Of a stretch of DNA of 64,000 bases, positions 8,543-17,755 are shown piece by piece. Below the pieces are notes generated by a model. It did not search any database. It saw only the letters and a program-made list of their open reading frames with translations, and had not been told where the DNA came from. Each line of letters starts with the position of its first letter. Positions within the stretch are counted from its first letter, which is position 1. The position numbers and the translations under genes are program-made. The stretch is from Hansschlegelia quercus (GTDB taxonomy: Bacteria > Pseudomonadota > Alphaproteobacteria > Rhizobiales > Methylopilaceae), in NCBI RefSeq assembly GCF_004310425.1, contig NZ_SIUB01000001.1:62001-126000 (forward strand), in the 5' to 3' direction.

Positions 8543-9337
8543 ATGACCGAGATGCAGGCCGGTTCTCTGGCGTTGCGCCGTGAAGGAACGCGGGCGACGA
8601 TCACCATCGATCGGCCCGCACGCAAGAACGCCATCGACGAGACGACTTGGAACGCGTTCGGCGAGGTCGCCGCAGCCATCGCCGCCGATCCCGAGATCGC
8701 CGTCGTGATCGTGTGCGGCGCTGGCGGCGTCTTCAGCGCGGGCGCCGACATCGGCGAGTTCGTGGCGCTCGCGCAAGCCGACGAGGCGCGCCGAGACGCG
8801 TTCGCGGACGCGGTCCGCGGCGGGGAGGAGGCGGTCGCGCGCATCGCCCAGCCGACCATTGCCGCGATCGAAGGTCCCTGCGTCGGCGGCGGCTGCCAGA
8901 TCGCGCTCGCCTGCGACGTCCGGATCGCGGCGGAGGGCGCGCGGTTCGGCGTGACGCCGGCGAAGCTCGGCATCGTCTATCCGGTCACCAGCACGCGCCG
9001 GCTGGTCGCGACCGTCGGAAGATCCGCCGCAAAGGACCTGCTGTTCACGGGGCGGCTGATCGACGCGCAGGAGGCGCTTCGCCTCGGCCTCGTCGACCGG
9101 GTCGTCCCGGCGGACGCGCTGGAGGCCGAAGTGTCTTCCCTCGCGGCCGCCATCGCCGCGAACTCGCGCTACTCCATCGCGGCTTCCAAGCGTACGATCG
9201 ACGCGATCGCTGAGAACGCCGGCGACGAGGCCGCGCTTGAGATGCTCTGGCGCGGCGGCTTCGCGGGCGAGGACCTTAAGGAAGGCGCCCGCGCCTTCCT
9301 CGAAAAGCGCTCTCCCCGCTTCACATGGCGGCCCTGA
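8543..9337 (+). CDS. Enoyl-CoA hydratase/isomerase (crotonase) family protein
   Basis: 264 residues. Crotonase features: a substrate-binding stretch (FSAGADIGEF), the oxyanion-hole glycine region IEGPCVGGGCQIALACDVRI near residue 110, and the ARFGVTPAKLGIVYP segment that holds the catalytic acids in hydratases. It should bind acyl-CoA; whether it is a 2-enoyl-CoA hydratase, isomerase or another crotonase cannot be decided. The start chosen has GGAG eight bases ahead; in-frame ATGs at 8531 and 8552 are alternatives. It stands alone, ahead of zwf on the same strand with a 100-base gap. Confidence 0.85.
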   Translation: MTEMQAGSLALRREGTRATITIDRPARKNAIDETTWNAFGEVAAAIAADPEIAVVIVCGAGGVFSAGADIGEFVALAQADEARRDAFADAVRGGEEAVARIAQPTIAAIEGPCVGGGCQIALACDVRIAAEGARFGVTPAKLGIVYPVTSTRRLVATVGRSAAKDLLFTGRLIDAQEALRLGLVDRVVPADALEAEVSSLAAAIAANSRYSIAASKRTIDAIAENAGDEAALEMLWRGGFAGEDLKEGARAFLEKRSPRFTWRP

Positions 9338-9437
9338 GCCGCAAGCTTGATCTGCACGATCGCCCGGTTTGACAGCCGGGTCCGCGCCCTATCATCTCGC
9401 ACTCGCACACTGTGATTTCCGCGTGGAGCATCACCCG

Positions 9438-10919
9438 ATGACGAGCCGCATCGTCGCCGTCGAACCCTTCGATCTCATCGTGTTCGGCGGCACCGGCGAC
9501 CTCGCCTATCGCAAGCTGTTCCCCTCGCTGTTCCGCCGCGATCACGACAGCCAGCTCACCGATCCCAGCCGCATCATCGGCGTCTCGCGCCGCGATATGG
9601 ACGCGAAGGAGTTCAAGGCGTCCGTCAAACACGCGCTCGAGACCTTCGTGCCGAAGGAGGAGCTCGAAAAGAAAGCGGTGTCGCGCTTCCTCGACCGCAT
9701 CGACTACGTCGCGGTCGACGCTCTGACGGACGAGGGCTGGGACGAGCTCAAGAGCCGGATCGCCGACGGGCTCGACCGGGTCCGCGCTTTCTATCTCGCG
9801 ACCTCGCCGGACCTGTTCGACGCGATCACGCACCAGCTGTCCAAGCACGGGCTGCTGACCCCGAAATCCCGCGTCGTGCTGGAAAAGCCTCTTGGCCACG
9901 ACCTCGCGTCCGCGCAGGAGATCAACTCAGCCGTCGCAGACGTGCTGCCGGAAAGCCAGATCTACCGGATCGATCATTATCTCGGGAAGGAGACGGTGCA
10001 GAACCTCATGGCTCTGCGCTTCGCCAACGTGCTGTTCGAGCCGGTGTGGGACTCGGCCCATGTCGACCATGTGCAGATCACGGTGGCGGAGAAGGTCGGC
10101 GTCGAGGCTCGCGCGGGCTATTACGATCATTCCGGCGCGTTGCGCGACATGGTGCAGAACCACATCCTGCAGCTGCTGTGCCTCGTCGCGATGGAGCCGC
10201 CCTCCGCCATGCAGGCCGACGCGCTGCGCGACGAGAAGCTCAAGGTCCTGCGGGCGCTGAAGCCGATCGATGAGGGCAACATCCGCACGCTTACAGTGCG
10301 GGGGCAGTATCGCGCCGGCGCGATCGACGGAAAATCCGTGCCGGCCTACGCCGACGAGCTTGAGGACAAGGGCCCCAGCTCCACTGAGACCTTTGTGGCG
10401 CTGAAAGCCGAGGTGCGCACGTGGCGCTGGGCCGGCGTGCCGTTCTATTTGCGAACCGGCAAGCGCCTGCCGAGCCGCGTCTCGGAGATCGTCATCCAGT
10501 TCAAGCCGGTGCCGCTGTCGATCTTCGGCTCCGCCGGCGGCTTTCTAGCGCCGAACCGCCTCGTCATCCGCCTCCAGCCGGACGAAGGGGTGAAGCTGTT
10601 CCTGATGATCAAGGATCCCGGTCCCGGCGGCCTGCGCTTCCGCGAGGTGCCGCTGAACCTCTCCTTCGCCGACACCTTCAAGGGGCCGAACCCGGACGCC
10701 TATGAGCGTCTGCTGATGGACGTCATCCGCGGCAACCAGGCTCTGTTCATGCGACGCGACGAGGTGGAGGCCGCCTGGGTCTGGGCCGATCCGATCCTTG
10801 AGGCCTGGTCGCGAATGGGGCAGGAGCCTGCGGGCTACACGGCCGGCACCTGGGGCCCATCGGCGGCCGTGGCGCTGATCGAGCGCGACGGCTTCACATG
10901 GCATGAGGATCCGGCGTGA
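9438..10919 (+). CDS. zwf: Glucose-6-phosphate 1-dehydrogenase
   Basis: 493 residues, the family's usual length. The coenzyme-binding motif is FGGTGDLAYRKLFPSLF near residue 18 and the active-site signature is RIDHYLGKE near residue 177, with the catalytic histidine. It oxidises glucose-6-phosphate to 6-phosphogluconolactone with NAD(P)+. It is the first gene of a zwf-pgl-edd unit: its stop overlaps the pgl start by four bases (GTGA). The start at 9438 (MTSRIVAVEPFDLIVFGG) gives a normal N-terminus, whereas the longer frame adds 23 residues without a ribosome-binding site. Confidence 0.97.
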   Translation: MTSRIVAVEPFDLIVFGGTGDLAYRKLFPSLFRRDHDSQLTDPSRIIGVSRRDMDAKEFKASVKHALETFVPKEELEKKAVSRFLDRIDYVAVDALTDEGWDELKSRIADGLDRVRAFYLATSPDLFDAITHQLSKHGLLTPKSRVVLEKPLGHDLASAQEINSAVADVLPESQIYRIDHYLGKETVQNLMALRFANVLFEPVWDSAHVDHVQITVAEKVGVEARAGYYDHSGALRDMVQNHILQLLCLVAMEPPSAMQADALRDEKLKVLRALKPIDEGNIRTLTVRGQYRAGAIDGKSVPAYADELEDKGPSSTETFVALKAEVRTWRWAGVPFYLRTGKRLPSRVSEIVIQFKPVPLSIFGSAGGFLAPNRLVIRLQPDEGVKLFLMIKDPGPGGLRFREVPLNLSFADTFKGPNPDAYERLLMDVIRGNQALFMRRDEVEAAWVWADPILEAWSRMGQEPAGYTAGTWGPSAAVALIERDGFTWHEDPA

Positions 10920-11620
10920 ACGAGCGGATCAACCTCAGAAAATTCGCCGACAGGGAAGCGCTTGCGCAGGCGCTCGCGGTCGAGACCGCCGACGCGCTCC
11001 GCGCCGCGATCGGCACGGGCGCCGCGGCGACGCTCGCGGTCTCCGGCGGTTCGACGCCGGCCAAGTTCTTCAGGGCGCTGTCCGGCGCCGAGCTGGACTG
11101 GGAGTCCGTCGCCGTCACGCTCGTCGACGAACGCTGGGTCCCCGAGACCTCTGACCGTTCGAACGCTCGGCTGGTGAAGCAGAACCTGCTGCAGAACGAC
11201 GCCTCGGCTGCGAGCTTTACGCCGCTCTTTACCGGCGCGGACTCGCCCGAAGAGGGCCTCGACGAGGCCGATCAGCGGATCGCCGATCTCCACGGACCGC
11301 TGACGGTCGCGTTCCTTGGGATGGGGTCCGACGGGCACACCGCGTCATTCTTCCCCGGCGGCGACCATCTGGCGGAGGCGATCGACATCGCAGGCAAGGC
11401 GCTCGTCGCTCCGATGCACGCGGCGGCCGCCGGTGAGCCGCGCATCACCCTGACGCTGCCCGTGCTGATCGCCGCGGAGACGCTGATTCTGCACATCGAG
11501 GGACAGGATAAGCTCGAGGTGCTGGAGAAGGCGCTTGCCGGAGAGGATCCGCGCGAGATGCCGATCCGCGCCGTTATCGCCGCATCGCCGCGCCCGCTCG
11601 ACGTGGTCTGGGCGCCGTGA
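10916..11620 (+). CDS. pgl: 6-phosphogluconolactonase
   Basis: 234 residues from a GTG that overlaps the zwf stop. It belongs to the DevB/SOL family: AVSGGSTPAKFFRAL near residue 42, VTLVDERWVP near residue 65, and FLGMGSDGHTASFFPG near residue 131, the last holding the catalytic histidine region. It hydrolyses 6-phosphogluconolactone to 6-phosphogluconate, linking Zwf to Edd. The four-base overlap implies translational coupling, and edd follows 24 bases downstream. Confidence 0.95.
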   Translation: MNERINLRKFADREALAQALAVETADALRAAIGTGAAATLAVSGGSTPAKFFRALSGAELDWESVAVTLVDERWVPETSDRSNARLVKQNLLQNDASAASFTPLFTGADSPEEGLDEADQRIADLHGPLTVAFLGMGSDGHTASFFPGGDHLAEAIDIAGKALVAPMHAAAAGEPRITLTLPVLIAAETLILHIEGQDKLEVLEKALAGEDPREMPIRAVIAASPRPLDVVWAP

Positions 11621-11644
11621 TGACCTTTGCGACGGAGTGAGAGC

Positions 11645-13453
11645 ATGAGCCTCGACGCCCGCATCGCAGATGTGACCGAAGCCATCGTCGCCCGCTCGCG
11701 CGAGAGCCGCGCTCGCTATCTCGACGGCATCGCCAAGGCCGGCGCCGAGGGGCCGAACCGTGCGGCGCTCGCCTGCGGGAACCTCGCCCACGGCTTTGCC
11801 GGCTGCGGTCACGACGACAAGGCGGCGCTGAAGGCCCAGATCGTTCCGAACATCGGGATCGTCACCGCCTATAACGACATGCTCTCGGCCCACCAGCCTT
11901 ATGAGCGCTATCCTGAGCTGCTCCGCGCCGCGGCGCGCAAGGCCGGCGCCGTGGCGCAGGTCGCGGGCGGCGTTCCCGCTATGTGCGACGGCGTCACGCA
12001 AGGCCGCGCCGGCATGGAGCTCTCGCTGTTCTCGCGCGACGTCATCGCGCTCTCGACCGCGGTCGCGCTCAGCCACGACATGTTCGACGCCGCGCTCTAC
12101 CTCGGCATCTGCGACAAGATCGTGCCCGGCCTCGTCATCGGGGCCTTGTCGTTCGGGCATCTGCCGGCGGTGTTCGTGCCGGCAGGACCGATGCCGACCG
12201 GCATCTCGAATGACGAGAAGGCGCGCGTCCGCGGGCTCTACGCCGAGGGTAAGGTCGGCCACGAGGAACTACTGGAGTCGGAGTCGGCGAGCTACCATTC
12301 GCCGGGCACCTGCACCTTCTACGGCACGGCCAATTCGAACCAGATGCTGATGGAGATCATGGGCCTCCATCTGCCCGGCGCGAGCTTCGTACCGCCGAAC
12401 ACGCCGTTGCGCGACGCGTTGACGACCGCTGCGGTTACGCAGGCGCTCGCGATCACGCGCTCCGGTAACGGCTATGCCCCGATCGGGCAGATCCTGGACG
12501 AGAAGGCCTTCGTGAATGGCATCGTCGGGCTGAACGCGACGGGCGGCTCGACCAATCACGCGATCCATCTGGTCGCGATGGCGAAGGCCGCCGGCATTAC
12601 GCTGACCTGGACTGACTTCGACCGGCTCTCGGCCGCGACCCCCCTGCTCTGCCGCATCTATCCGAACGGTTCGGCGGATGTGAACCACTTCCACGCGGCG
12701 GGCGGGATGCAGTTCCTGATCCGGGAGTTGCGCGGCGCGGGCATGGTGCATGACGACGTGCTCACCGTGATGGGCCCCGGCCTCGCGGAATACGAGAAGG
12801 AGCCGACGCTGGTCGGCGACGAGATCGTCTGGCGCGGCAATGACGGCCCCAGCGGCGACGCGGGCGTGTTGCGCCCGGTCGCGGCGCCGTTCCAGCCCGA
12901 AGGCGGCCTAAAATTGCTTGACGGCAATATGGGCCGCGCCGTCATCAAGGTGTCGGCCGTCGATCGCGACAAATGGGTGATCGAGGCGCCGGCGCGGGTG
13001 TTCTCCGAGCAGGACGAACTGGAGGCCGCCTTCCGCGCCGGCGAACTCAATTGCGACGTGGTGGCGGTCGTGCGCTTCCAGGGACCGAAGGCGAACGGCA
13101 TGCCCGAGCTTCACCGGCTGACGCCCGCCCTCGCCGTGCTTCAAAAGCGCGGGCACCGCGTCGCGCTGGTGACCGACGGGCGGATGTCGGGCGCGTCGGG
13201 CAAGGTGCCCGCGGCGATCCACGTCACGCCGGAAGCCGCCGACGGCGGACCGATCGCTCGCATCCGCGACGGCGACCTGATCCGCGTCGACGCCGAGCGC
13301 GGCACGCTGGAGATTCTTGCGACCGCCGATGATTTCGCCGCGCGCGAGACCGCGACCAAGATCACCGAGCCTCAGTTCGGCATGGGCCGAAACCTGTTTG
13401 CGGCGTTCCGCGCCTCGGTGGGCTCCGCCGAACAGGGCGCCAGCGCTATATGA
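11645..13453 (+). CDS. edd: Phosphogluconate dehydratase
   Basis: 602 residues. It is an IlvD/Edd-family iron-sulfur dehydratase. Signatures are [18 protein letters not shown] near residue 76, [16 protein letters not shown] near residue 115, and [19 protein letters not shown] near residue 510. Cysteines at positions expected for the [4Fe-4S] cluster are present ([16 protein letters not shown]). It converts 6-phosphogluconate to KDPG, the committed step of the Entner-Doudoroff route. Directly downstream are a repeat element and pgi. KDPG aldolase (eda) is not in the window, so the pathway must be completed elsewhere. Confidence 0.97.
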   Translation: MSLDARIADVTEAIVARSRESRARYLDGIAKAGAEGPNRAALACGNLAHGFAGCGHDDKAALKAQIVPNIGIVTAYNDMLSAHQPYERYPELLRAAARKAGAVAQVAGGVPAMCDGVTQGRAGMELSLFSRDVIALSTAVALSHDMFDAALYLGICDKIVPGLVIGALSFGHLPAVFVPAGPMPTGISNDEKARVRGLYAEGKVGHEELLESESASYHSPGTCTFYGTANSNQMLMEIMGLHLPGASFVPPNTPLRDALTTAAVTQALAITRSGNGYAPIGQILDEKAFVNGIVGLNATGGSTNHAIHLVAMAKAAGITLTWTDFDRLSAATPLLCRIYPNGSADVNHFHAAGGMQFLIRELRGAGMVHDDVLTVMGPGLAEYEKEPTLVGDEIVWRGNDGPSGDAGVLRPVAAPFQPEGGLKLLDGNMGRAVIKVSAVDRDKWVIEAPARVFSEQDELEAAFRAGELNCDVVAVVRFQGPKANGMPELHRLTPALAVLQKRGHRVALVTDGRMSGASGKVPAAIHVTPEAADGGPIARIRDGDLIRVDAERGTLEILATADDFAARETATKITEPQFGMGRNLFAAFRASVGSAEQGASAI

Positions 13454-13460
13454 CGGGCCG

Positions 13461-13573
13461 AACGTCATCCCAAACGGCGGCGCAGCTGGCGATCCCGGAT
13501 CGTATTTCATGAAGCGGCGCCAGATCCTGATGACGATCCCGGCTCTGCGCTGGGCTTCGGCCGGGATGACGTC
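13461..13573. repeat. REP-like imperfect palindrome, copy 2
   Basis: The gap between edd and pgi is filled by an element with ends AACGTCATCCC and GGGATGACGTC. The inner segment TGATGACGATCCCGG is shared with copy 1 at 7672-7786. It may fold in the edd-pgi transcript and separate expression of the two genes. No coding sequence lies within it. Confidence 0.7.
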
Positions 13574-13594
13574 TTCTGGTTTTCGGAGATTCGC

Positions 13595-15238
13595 ATGAAC
13601 GCCGCCCGCGACGCTTTGCTCGAAAAGCTCGCCGCCCATCGCGAGGCGACCGAGCGGCGGTCCATGCGCGACCTGTTCGCGGCCGACCCGGAGCGCTTCT
13701 CCCGCTTCTCCGCGCAGTTCGACGACATTCTGTTCGACTATTCCAAGACTCACGTGACGGCGGAGACGATCGACCTTCTCGTCGATCTCGCTCGCGCCTG
13801 CGACGTGGAAGGCCGACGCGACCGGATGTTTTCGGGCGAGAAGATCAACACGACCGAGAATCGCGCGGTGCTTCACACCGCGCTTCGCGCGCGTCCCGGC
13901 GCCCGCATCATGGTCGACGGCGCGGATGTGATGCCCGACGTGCTGACGGAGCGCACCAAGGCCTTCGACTTCGCCGAGGCCATTCGCTCCGGCGCGCTGA
14001 CGGGGGCTACGGGCGAGACCTTCACCGATATCGTGAACATCGGCATCGGCGGCTCCGACCTCGGCCCGGCGATGGCGGCGATCGCGCTCGGCCCTTACAC
14101 ACAGGCGGGACTGGCCGGCCATTTCGTCTCGAACGTCGACGGCGCCCACATCACCGACGTGCTGCGCCCGTTGGATCCCAAGCGCACGCTGGTGCTCGTC
14201 GCCTCCAAGACCTTCACGACGATGGAGACCATGGCGAACGCCCACGCCGCCCGCGGCTGGCTCGTCGACGCGCTCGGCGAAGACGCGGTCGGCAAGCATT
14301 TCGCGGCGATCTCCACGAATGCGGAGGCGGTCGAAGCCTTCGGCATGGACGAGAGCCGCATGTTCCGCTTCTGGGACTGGGTCGGCGGCCGGTATTCGCT
14401 CTGGTCCGTCGTCGGCCTGTCGGTTACGATCCTGATCGGGGCCGAGAACTTCCAAGCCTTTCTCGACGGCGCCCGCGAGATCGACGAGCATTTCCGCACG
14501 GCGCCGCTGAAGGAGAACATCCCGACGCTGATGGGCCTCATCGGCGTCTGGCACCGCAATGTCTGCGGCTACGACACCCATGCCGTGCTGCCCTACGACC
14601 AGCGCCTCGCGCGCTTCCCGGCCTATCTCCAGCAGCTCGACATGGAATCGAACGGCAAGAGCGTGACGCTGGACGGCTCGACGGTCGACCTCAAGACCGG
14701 GCCGATCGTCTGGGGCGAGCCCGGGACCAACGGCCAGCACGCCTTCTACCAGCTGCTGCATCAGGGCACGAACGTCGTGCCGGCCGACATCCTGATGGCC
14801 GCGATCCCACACGAGCAGGTCGCCGACCAGCACGCCATGCTGCTCGCCAACGCGCTCGCTCAGGGCGAGGCGTTTATGCGCGGCCGGACAACGGAAGAAG
14901 CCGAGGCGCAGTTGCGCGACGCCGGCAAGGACGCGGGCCAAGCCAAAGCGCTTGCCCCGCACAAGACCTTCCCGGGGAACCGTCCGACCTGCGCCATCGC
15001 CTATCGCACGCTCGACCCGCGGACGCTCGGCCGCCTGATCGCACTCTACGAGCACCGGGTGTTCACGATGGGCGCGATCTGGGGGATCAACTCCTTCGAT
15101 CAGTGGGGCGTGGAGCTCGGCAAGGAGCTCGCGAACCGTCTGATCCCCGTGGTGAAGGGGGAAAAGGACACATCCGGCCTCGACGCTTCGACAAGAGGTC
15201 TGGTGCACCACATTGAAAAATTGCGCAGGGCACACTAG
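13595..15238 (+). CDS. pgi: Glucose-6-phosphate isomerase
   Basis: 547 residues, the full family length. The sugar-phosphate-binding region is NIGIGGSDLGPAM near residue 150, with VASKTFTTMET near residue 203 and the C-terminal family signature WGINSFDQWGVELGKELA near residue 495. It interconverts glucose-6-phosphate and fructose-6-phosphate, so with the upstream genes it lets fructose-6-phosphate enter the Entner-Doudoroff route. It starts 141 bases after edd, across a repeat element, and is probably part of the same unit or a nearby one. Confidence 0.97.
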   Translation: MNAARDALLEKLAAHREATERRSMRDLFAADPERFSRFSAQFDDILFDYSKTHVTAETIDLLVDLARACDVEGRRDRMFSGEKINTTENRAVLHTALRARPGARIMVDGADVMPDVLTERTKAFDFAEAIRSGALTGATGETFTDIVNIGIGGSDLGPAMAAIALGPYTQAGLAGHFVSNVDGAHITDVLRPLDPKRTLVLVASKTFTTMETMANAHAARGWLVDALGEDAVGKHFAAISTNAEAVEAFGMDESRMFRFWDWVGGRYSLWSVVGLSVTILIGAENFQAFLDGAREIDEHFRTAPLKENIPTLMGLIGVWHRNVCGYDTHAVLPYDQRLARFPAYLQQLDMESNGKSVTLDGSTVDLKTGPIVWGEPGTNGQHAFYQLLHQGTNVVPADILMAAIPHEQVADQHAMLLANALAQGEAFMRGRTTEEAEAQLRDAGKDAGQAKALAPHKTFPGNRPTCAIAYRTLDPRTLGRLIALYEHRVFTMGAIWGINSFDQWGVELGKELANRLIPVVKGEKDTSGLDASTRGLVHHIEKLRRAH

Positions 15239-15289
15239 TAGGTTGTTTCCCGCGGGTCAGTTTACTGTTTGGGTGAGCTATCAATCCCG

Positions 15290-15955
15290 ATGAGGATAGT
15301 CGCAAAAATTCTGATCGCCGGCTGCGTGATTCTTTTCGCAGTTGGCGCATTCGCGGCTTGGCAAGGAAGCCTCCCCGCCAACACCTACATCATCATAACG
15401 GGCATTATTGGCAGCACAGCCTCCGTAATTGGCTTAGTTGCTCTTTTCACCAGTAAAATATCTTCTACTGACGTAAGAGAGATAGATGCCGAATTATTCA
15501 AGAATCTTGCAGAAACCGCGCAAGCTGTAAAAGATTATGAAAAAAAAGCTATTGCAGGACGTGAGGAAATTGATCGCTTGGCAGCGGAGCGAGCGGATAT
15601 TGAGCTGCTCGTGCGGCAAGCCAGCCTCAAGGCGTTTATCGAAGAAAGGTTGCGATATACGGCTATCGAACTTGACCGCAAAGTTCAAAGCGATGAGGTA
15701 CTAAGTAATTTACTAAATGACTATGATGACCTCAAATTCCGATTAAAAGCTCTTGATGGCGTCATAGAGCGCAGTGAGAGAGCAGATCATCTGCAGAGCA
15801 TATTGAGAGATATTGAACGTAATTTTGGCCCTACTCGCTCGAGGAAGCTCATAATCGCTATTGCGGGACAGCAGGTTGATCTGTTTCCGATTTTGAATGA
15901 GCTCGGATCTTTCGGCAGAGCCTATGCAAATGTTCTGAAATCCATAATGAGGTAA
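15290..15955 (+). CDS. Unrecognised two-helix membrane protein with coiled coil, AT-richer than neighbours
   Basis: 221 residues from ATG at 15290. I do not recognise the family. Residues 4-24 (VAKILIAGCVILFAVGAFAA) and about 32-54 (TYIIITGIIGSTASVIGLVAL) form a membrane hairpin with a short loop. The rest is charged and mostly helical, with a coiled-coil-like stretch at about 65-160 (LAETAQAVKDYEKKA, EEIDRLAAERADIE). The predicted topology puts the large C-terminal part in the cytosol. Base composition is clearly richer in A and T than the flanking pgi and helicase genes, and codons such as AAA, ATT and TTA are frequent. That suggests acquisition by transfer. No partner gene is adjacent. A TTG at 15269 is an alternative start. 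Confidence 0.72.
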   Translation: MRIVAKILIAGCVILFAVGAFAAWQGSLPANTYIIITGIIGSTASVIGLVALFTSKISSTDVREIDAELFKNLAETAQAVKDYEKKAIAGREEIDRLAAERADIELLVRQASLKAFIEERLRYTAIELDRKVQSDEVLSNLLNDYDDLKFRLKALDGVIERSERADHLQSILRDIERNFGPTRSRKLIIAIAGQQVDLFPILNELGSFGRAYANVLKSIMR

Positions 15956-15980
15956 GAACCTTGAACGAGGCGGATTCGGC

Positions 15981-16011
15981 TTGACTTTTTTGCATCGCAC
16001 GCGCACATAGT
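15981..16011 (+). promoter_or_regulatory. Possible sigma-70-type promoter of the RNA helicase gene
   Basis: TTGACT at 15981-15986 and CATAGT at 16006-16011, separated by 19 bases, lie in an AT-rich stretch just before the helicase leader. Transcription from here would give a leader of nearly 190 bases. The long spacer and imperfect -10 keep confidence low. Confidence 0.3.
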
Positions 16012-16204
16012 CTCACATCGCCTAACCGCGACCACCCGCGTCTGAGCCGCGTGACGCCGGCCTTTGCCGGACCTGCCGGACGCCCAAGAACCTTCATCGA
16101 CAGCCCAGATCACGCGGGGCGCGTCTAGTACGCACCCTCGTTGCACCCGCGCGCCCGAAGTGGCTTGGCGCGGACGTGCGGCTGTATTCGAAAGAACCAC
16201 ACCT

Positions 16205-17659
16205 TTGACCAAGTTCACCGATCTCGGCCTCGCCGAGCCCATTCTCAAGGCGCTCGCGGCCGATGGCTACGAGACTCCGACCCCGATCCAAGCGCAGGCG
16301 ATCCCGATCGTGCTCGCCGGCCGCGACCTCATGGGCATCGCCCAGACGGGCACCGGCAAGACGGCCGCCTTTGCGCTGCCGATCATCCAGCAGCTCATCA
16401 CCCAGCCCCGCATGGCGCCGCGCCGCGGCTGCCGCGTGCTCGTGCTCTCGCCGACCCGTGAGCTCGCAAGCCAGATCGCGGAGAGCTTCCAGTCCTATGC
16501 CAAGAACCTGAAGCTCTCGGTCGCCGTCGTGTTCGGCGGCGTGGCCGCCGGCCCGCAGGTCCGCAAGCTCGCCAACGGCGTCGACATCCTCGTCGCGACG
16601 CCGGGCCGCCTGCTCGATCATGTCGACGGCAAGATGCTGCGGCTCGACCAGGTCGAGCATTTCGTGCTCGACGAGGCCGACCAAATGCTCGACCTCGGCT
16701 TCATCCACGCCATCCGTCGTGTCGTGCCGATGCTGCCGTCGCGCCGCCAGACCCTGTTCTTCTCGGCGACCATGCCGAAGGCGATCAAGGACCTGGCCGA
16801 CGGCATGCTGACCGAGCCCGCGACGGTCGCCGTAACGCCGGTCGCGAAGACCGCCGACCGCGTCGAGCAGAGCGTCATCTTCGTCGAGCAGGGCGGCAAG
16901 CGCGCCGTGCTCACGGAGATCCTCGGCGCCCCCGGCGTCAGCCGCGCGCTGGTCTTCACCCGCACCAAGCACGGCGCCGACAAGGTCGTCCGTCAGCTGA
17001 GCGAAGCGAAGATCGAGGCCGCCGCGATCCACGGCAATAAGAGCCAGGCGCAGCGCGAACGCGCGCTTGGCGCCTTCCGCACCGGCCACATCAAGATCCT
17101 GGTCGCGACCGACATCGCGGCCCGCGGCATCGACGTCGACGGCGTCAGCCACGTCGTCAACCACGACGTGCCGAACGTGCCGGAATCCTACGTCCACCGC
17201 ATCGGCCGCACGGCCCGCGCCGGCGCGGCGGGCCTTGCTGTCACGCTGGTCGCGAACGACGAGCGGATGTATCTCCGCGACATCGAGCGGCTCATCAAGC
17301 AGTCGATCCCGTCGACCGACCGGCGCTCGGCTGAAGGCAAGCTGGAACCGGAAGGCGACGGCGCGGCTTCGCAGAAGAACCAGAACCGCGGCGGCGGCAG
17401 GCCGCAAGGCCAGCAGCCGCGTCGCGACGGCGGCCGGCCCCAGCAGGGCCGTGGCCATCGCCAGAACGGCGGGGGCGGATCCAACGGCAATGGCGAGCAG
17501 CGCCGCGCCCATGGCGAAGGCCAGGGTCGGCCGCGTCAGGGCGGCGGCGGCAATGGCGAGATGGGCGGCATGCCGTTCATGCAGGCCAACAAGCCCCGCG
17601 CTCCGCGCCGCGACGGCCGTCCGCAGGGCGGCGATCGCCGCGCCAACGACCGCGGCTGA
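16205..17659 (+). CDS. rhlE: DEAD-box ATP-dependent RNA helicase, RhlE type
   Basis: 484 residues from TTG at 16205 (fTKFTDLGLAEPILKAL). Ordered motifs: the Q motif (PTPIQAQAIP), Walker A (AQTGTGKTAAFALP), PTREL, TPGRLLDH, DEAD as VLDEADQMLDLGF, SAT (FFSATMP), then the second RecA domain with VFTRTK, ATDIAARGID and HRIGRTARAG. After about residue 380 the tail is a Gly/Arg/Gln/Asn-rich low-complexity segment typical of RNA-binding RhlE-like tails. It unwinds structured RNA, in ribosome assembly or RNA decay. The frame is open 47 codons further upstream, but that stretch has no family similarity. TTG is chosen because homology begins there; the ribosome-binding site is weak (GAAAGAA). An intrinsic terminator follows. 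Confidence 0.9.
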   Translation: MTKFTDLGLAEPILKALAADGYETPTPIQAQAIPIVLAGRDLMGIAQTGTGKTAAFALPIIQQLITQPRMAPRRGCRVLVLSPTRELASQIAESFQSYAKNLKLSVAVVFGGVAAGPQVRKLANGVDILVATPGRLLDHVDGKMLRLDQVEHFVLDEADQMLDLGFIHAIRRVVPMLPSRRQTLFFSATMPKAIKDLADGMLTEPATVAVTPVAKTADRVEQSVIFVEQGGKRAVLTEILGAPGVSRALVFTRTKHGADKVVRQLSEAKIEAAAIHGNKSQAQRERALGAFRTGHIKILVATDIAARGIDVDGVSHVVNHDVPNVPESYVHRIGRTARAGAAGLAVTLVANDERMYLRDIERLIKQSIPSTDRRSAEGKLEPEGDGAASQKNQNRGGGRPQGQQPRRDGGRPQQGRGHRQNGGGGSNGNGEQRRAHGEGQGRPRQGGGGNGEMGGMPFMQANKPRAPRRDGRPQGGDRRANDRG

Positions 17660-17682
17660 TCCCATTCGGATCGATAGCTCAA

Positions 17683-17706
17683 GGGGCGGCTTCGGCCGCC
17701 CCTTTT
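17683..17706 (+). terminator. Intrinsic terminator of the RNA helicase gene
   Basis: A perfect 8-bp GC stem (GGGGCGGC / GCCGCCCC) with a TTCG tetraloop, followed by TTTT, 24 bases after the helicase stop. Confidence 0.9.
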
Positions 17707-17755
17707 CGTTTGCGCGCGCCACGGACTAGGGTTCAACGCCGCCGAAGAGCCTCCG

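Noticed and set aside
12908-15235. A 775-residue minus-strand open frame across edd and pgi
   Set aside because: It opposes two complete, motif-verified genes and crosses the intergenic repeat; a by-product of GC-rich codon use.
16094-17722. A 542-residue minus-strand frame opposite the RNA helicase
   Set aside because: The opposite frame carries all DEAD-box motifs in order.
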